Shown: positions 62,236 to 64,000 of the stretch, piece by piece
How positions within the stretch are numbered: the first letter of the stretch is position 1
Layout of the letters: each line of letters opens with the position of its first letter
Source of the DNA: Roseiarcus fermentans
GTDB taxonomy: Bacteria > Pseudomonadota > Alphaproteobacteria > Rhizobiales > Beijerinckiaceae
Direction of reading: 5' to 3'
DNA length: 64,000 nucleotides
NCBI RefSeq assembly: GCF_003315135.1
Contig: NZ_QNRK01000012.1
Coordinates: 103,007-167,006 of the forward strand
Made by a program: the position numbers and the translations under genes
The notes under the pieces: generated by a model
Databases searched by the model: none
What the model was told of the DNA's origin: nothing
The model's input: only the letters and a program-made list of their open reading frames with translations

Positions 62236-63888
62236 ATGGATCCCGCTCCCGAGGCCTTTCCTGACGACGTCGCCGCCCTCAAGGCGGCGCTTGTCGCCGA
62301 GCGCGCGCGGGGCCTGGAAGTCGCGGCGGAACTGGCGGTCGCGCAGGCGAAGGCGTCGGAAGACATGGCGCTGATCGCCGCGCAGAAGCTCCGGATCGCC
62401 AAGCTCGAGCGCCAGATCTACGGGCAGAGGTCGGAGCGGTCGACGCGGCTGATCGAGCAGCTGGCGCTCGAGTTCGAGGAGCTGGCGGCAAGCGCCACCG
62501 AGGACGAGCTGGCGGCGGAACAGGCGGCCGCGAAGACGACCACGGTGCGCCCCTTCACCCGCCGGCGCGCCGAGCGCGACACGTTCCCCGACCATCTGCC
62601 GCGCGAGCGGGTTGTGATCGATCCGCCGACGACCTGCGCGTGCTGCGGCGGCGCCCGCCTGCGCAAGCTCGGCGAGGACGTGACGCGGACGCTGGAGACG
62701 ACGCCGCGGCGGTGGAAGGTGATCGAGACGGTTCGGGAGAAGTTCTCCTGCCGGGACTGCGAGACAATCAGCCAGCCGCCGGCGCCGTTCCACGCGATCC
62801 CGCGGGCCTGGGCGGGCCCGAGCCTGCTCGCGATGATCGTGTTCGAGAAGTTCGGCCAGCACCAGCCGCTGAACCGGCAGGCCGACCGCTACGCGCTCGA
62901 GGGCGCCCCGATCGCGCTCTCCACATTGGCCGACGCGGTCGGCGCGGTCGCGACGGCGCTTGATCCGCTTCGGCGCCTCGTCGAGACGCATGTCATGGCG
63001 GCCGAGCGCCTGCACGGCGACGACACCACCGTGCCGGTGCTGACCAAGGGCAAGACCGTCACCGGCCGGCTCTGGGTCTATGTCCGCGATGACGAGCCGT
63101 TCGGCGGCGCCGGGCCGCCGGCCGCGATCTTCTACTACTCGCGCGACCGGAGGGGCGAGCATCCGCAGGCGCATCTGGCGGGCTACGCAGGCATTCTCCA
63201 GGCCGACGCCTACGACGGCTACAACAGGCTCTATCTCGCGGACCGCAAACCCGGCCCGATCCGGGAGGCGGCGTGCTGGGCGCATGCGCGGCGCAAGTTC
63301 TTCGTCTTCGCCGACGTCGAGGAGAACGCACGCCGCAAGGCCGCCGGAAAGACCGAGATCCCGCTCTCGCCGATCGCGATTGAGGTCGTGCGCCGCATCG
63401 ACGCGCTGTTCATGATCGAGCGGTCGATCAACGGCCGGAGCCCCGAGGAGCGTCTGGCCGTCCGCCGCGCGGAGAGCCGGCCCGTGGTCGATGACCTGAT
63501 GGTCTATATGCGCGAGCAGGCGACGAGGCTGTCGCGCGGGCACGACCTCGCAAAGGCGATCCAGTACATCCTCACGCGCCGGCCGGCCTTCACTCTGTTC
63601 CTCGACGACGGCCGCGTCTGCATGTCGAACAACGCCGCCGAGCGGGGCTTGCGCGGCGTGGCTCTCGGACGGAAATCATGGTTATTCTGCGGGTCTGATC
63701 GCGGAGGACGTCGCGCCGCAGCCATGTACAGCCTCATCGTCACCGCGAAGATGAACCGCGTCGATCCGCAGGCGTGGCTCGCCGACGTCCTCGCGCGCAT
63801 CGCCGGCCATCCCGCACATCGGCTCGATGAACTGCTGCCGTGGAACTGGCGGCCGCAGCCTCTGGCTATCGCCGCACTCGCGGCCTGA
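62236..63888 (+). CDS. tnpC: IS66-family transposase TnpC
   Basis: 550 aa from ATG 62236 (GTG 62227 adds three). An N-terminal leucine-rich coiled coil ([20 protein letters not shown]) and a zinc-finger-like segment ([35 protein letters not shown]) come first. The DDE domain includes [26 protein letters not shown] and the Glu in [20 protein letters not shown]. It looks intact, so the element may still be active. The IS ends were not identified with certainty in 61314-61409 or after 63888. Confidence 0.95.
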   Translation: MDPAPEAFPDDVAALKAALVAERARGLEVAAELAVAQAKASEDMALIAAQKLRIAKLERQIYGQRSERSTRLIEQLALEFEELAASATEDELAAEQAAAKTTTVRPFTRRRAERDTFPDHLPRERVVIDPPTTCACCGGARLRKLGEDVTRTLETTPRRWKVIETVREKFSCRDCETISQPPAPFHAIPRAWAGPSLLAMIVFEKFGQHQPLNRQADRYALEGAPIALSTLADAVGAVATALDPLRRLVETHVMAAERLHGDDTTVPVLTKGKTVTGRLWVYVRDDEPFGGAGPPAAIFYYSRDRRGEHPQAHLAGYAGILQADAYDGYNRLYLADRKPGPIREAACWAHARRKFFVFADVEENARRKAAGKTEIPLSPIAIEVVRRIDALFMIERSINGRSPEERLAVRRAESRPVVDDLMVYMREQATRLSRGHDLAKAIQYILTRRPAFTLFLDDGRVCMSNNAAERGLRGVALGRKSWLFCGSDRGGRRAAAMYSLIVTAKMNRVDPQAWLADVLARIAGHPAHRLDELLPWNWRPQPLAIAALAA

Positions 63889-64000
63889 GCCATGCACACC
63901 AACAAGGCCCGAACTAACGAAAGGGCCTCCGGATACGCATAAGGAGACAAAGCAGGAACGTCAGGCGGCTCTGAGCAATGCCTCGGATAAGGTGCGCAGC
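63889..64000. other. Region after IS66 tnpC to window edge
   Basis: The right end of the IS66 element must fall here or just beyond, but I could not match an inverted repeat to the left side. No gene is visible in the remaining 112 bases. Confidence 0.4.

Noticed and set aside
1..64000. tRNA, rRNA and CRISPR arrays
   Set aside because: No tRNA-like cloverleaf with a CCA-region, no rRNA-like sequence and no regularly spaced direct repeats were seen on reading both strands.

Overview
The window is GC-rich DNA with alphaproteobacterial gene content: ScfR-type control of the glyoxylate shunt, CobL/CobE-type aerobic cobalamin genes, an AerR/PpaA-like protein, IS66 and Tn3-family elements. I infer a Hyphomicrobiales-type (Rhizobiales) bacterium and cannot name the species. 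No rRNA, tRNA or CRISPR array was seen.

Layout. (1) 1-11020: an accessory block with a partial XRE regulator, a conjugative or type IVB-like module (TcpQ-like protein, IcmX/TraW-like protein, DotA/TraY, a lipoprotein), a DUF29 gene, and a minus-strand operon with a DsbG-like thioredoxin-fold protein. (2) About 11290-13902: a broken Tn3-family transposon (truncated tnpA, res-like site, resolvase, passenger gene, one 38-bp terminal repeat), followed by a 218-bp MITE-like element with a 10-bp target duplication. (3) 14501-55782: a cobalamin-centred island holding seven cobalamin riboswitches. Its parts are B12 import (btuFCD, a TonB-like protein, btuB), adenosylation (PduO type), corrinoid salvage (cbiZ plus a BtuM-like membrane protein) downstream of aceA-aceB beside a divergent ScfR-type regulator, metE, class I nrdAB, class III nrdD with a separately encoded glycyl-radical tail and nrdG, an AerR/PpaA-like B12-binding-fold protein, a GbcA-like Rieske oxygenase, a decayed cob cluster (cobQ, cobM and cobB broken; cobL and cobE intact), and a CbiMQO cobalt importer with NikK/NikL-like partners and a His-tailed EamA transporter. 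(4) 56717-60925: an EfeUOB iron-uptake operon with a second EfeO. (5) 61084-63888: a 230-bp Tn3-type miniature inverted-repeat element and an IS66 transposase set.

How it fits together: the riboswitches should repress these genes when adenosylcobalamin is plentiful. When B12 is scarce the cell would import B12 and cobalt, salvage cobinamides, and express enzymes that need no B12: MetE in place of MetH, class I and III ribonucleotide reductases in place of class II, and the glyoxylate shunt in place of the B12-dependent ethylmalonyl-CoA pathway. The small subunit NrdB carries Phe at the radical-tyrosine position and Glu at the usual Asp ligand, the residue signature of a class Ic Mn/Fe enzyme. 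The decayed cob genes fit a lineage moving from making B12 toward importing it or doing without it.
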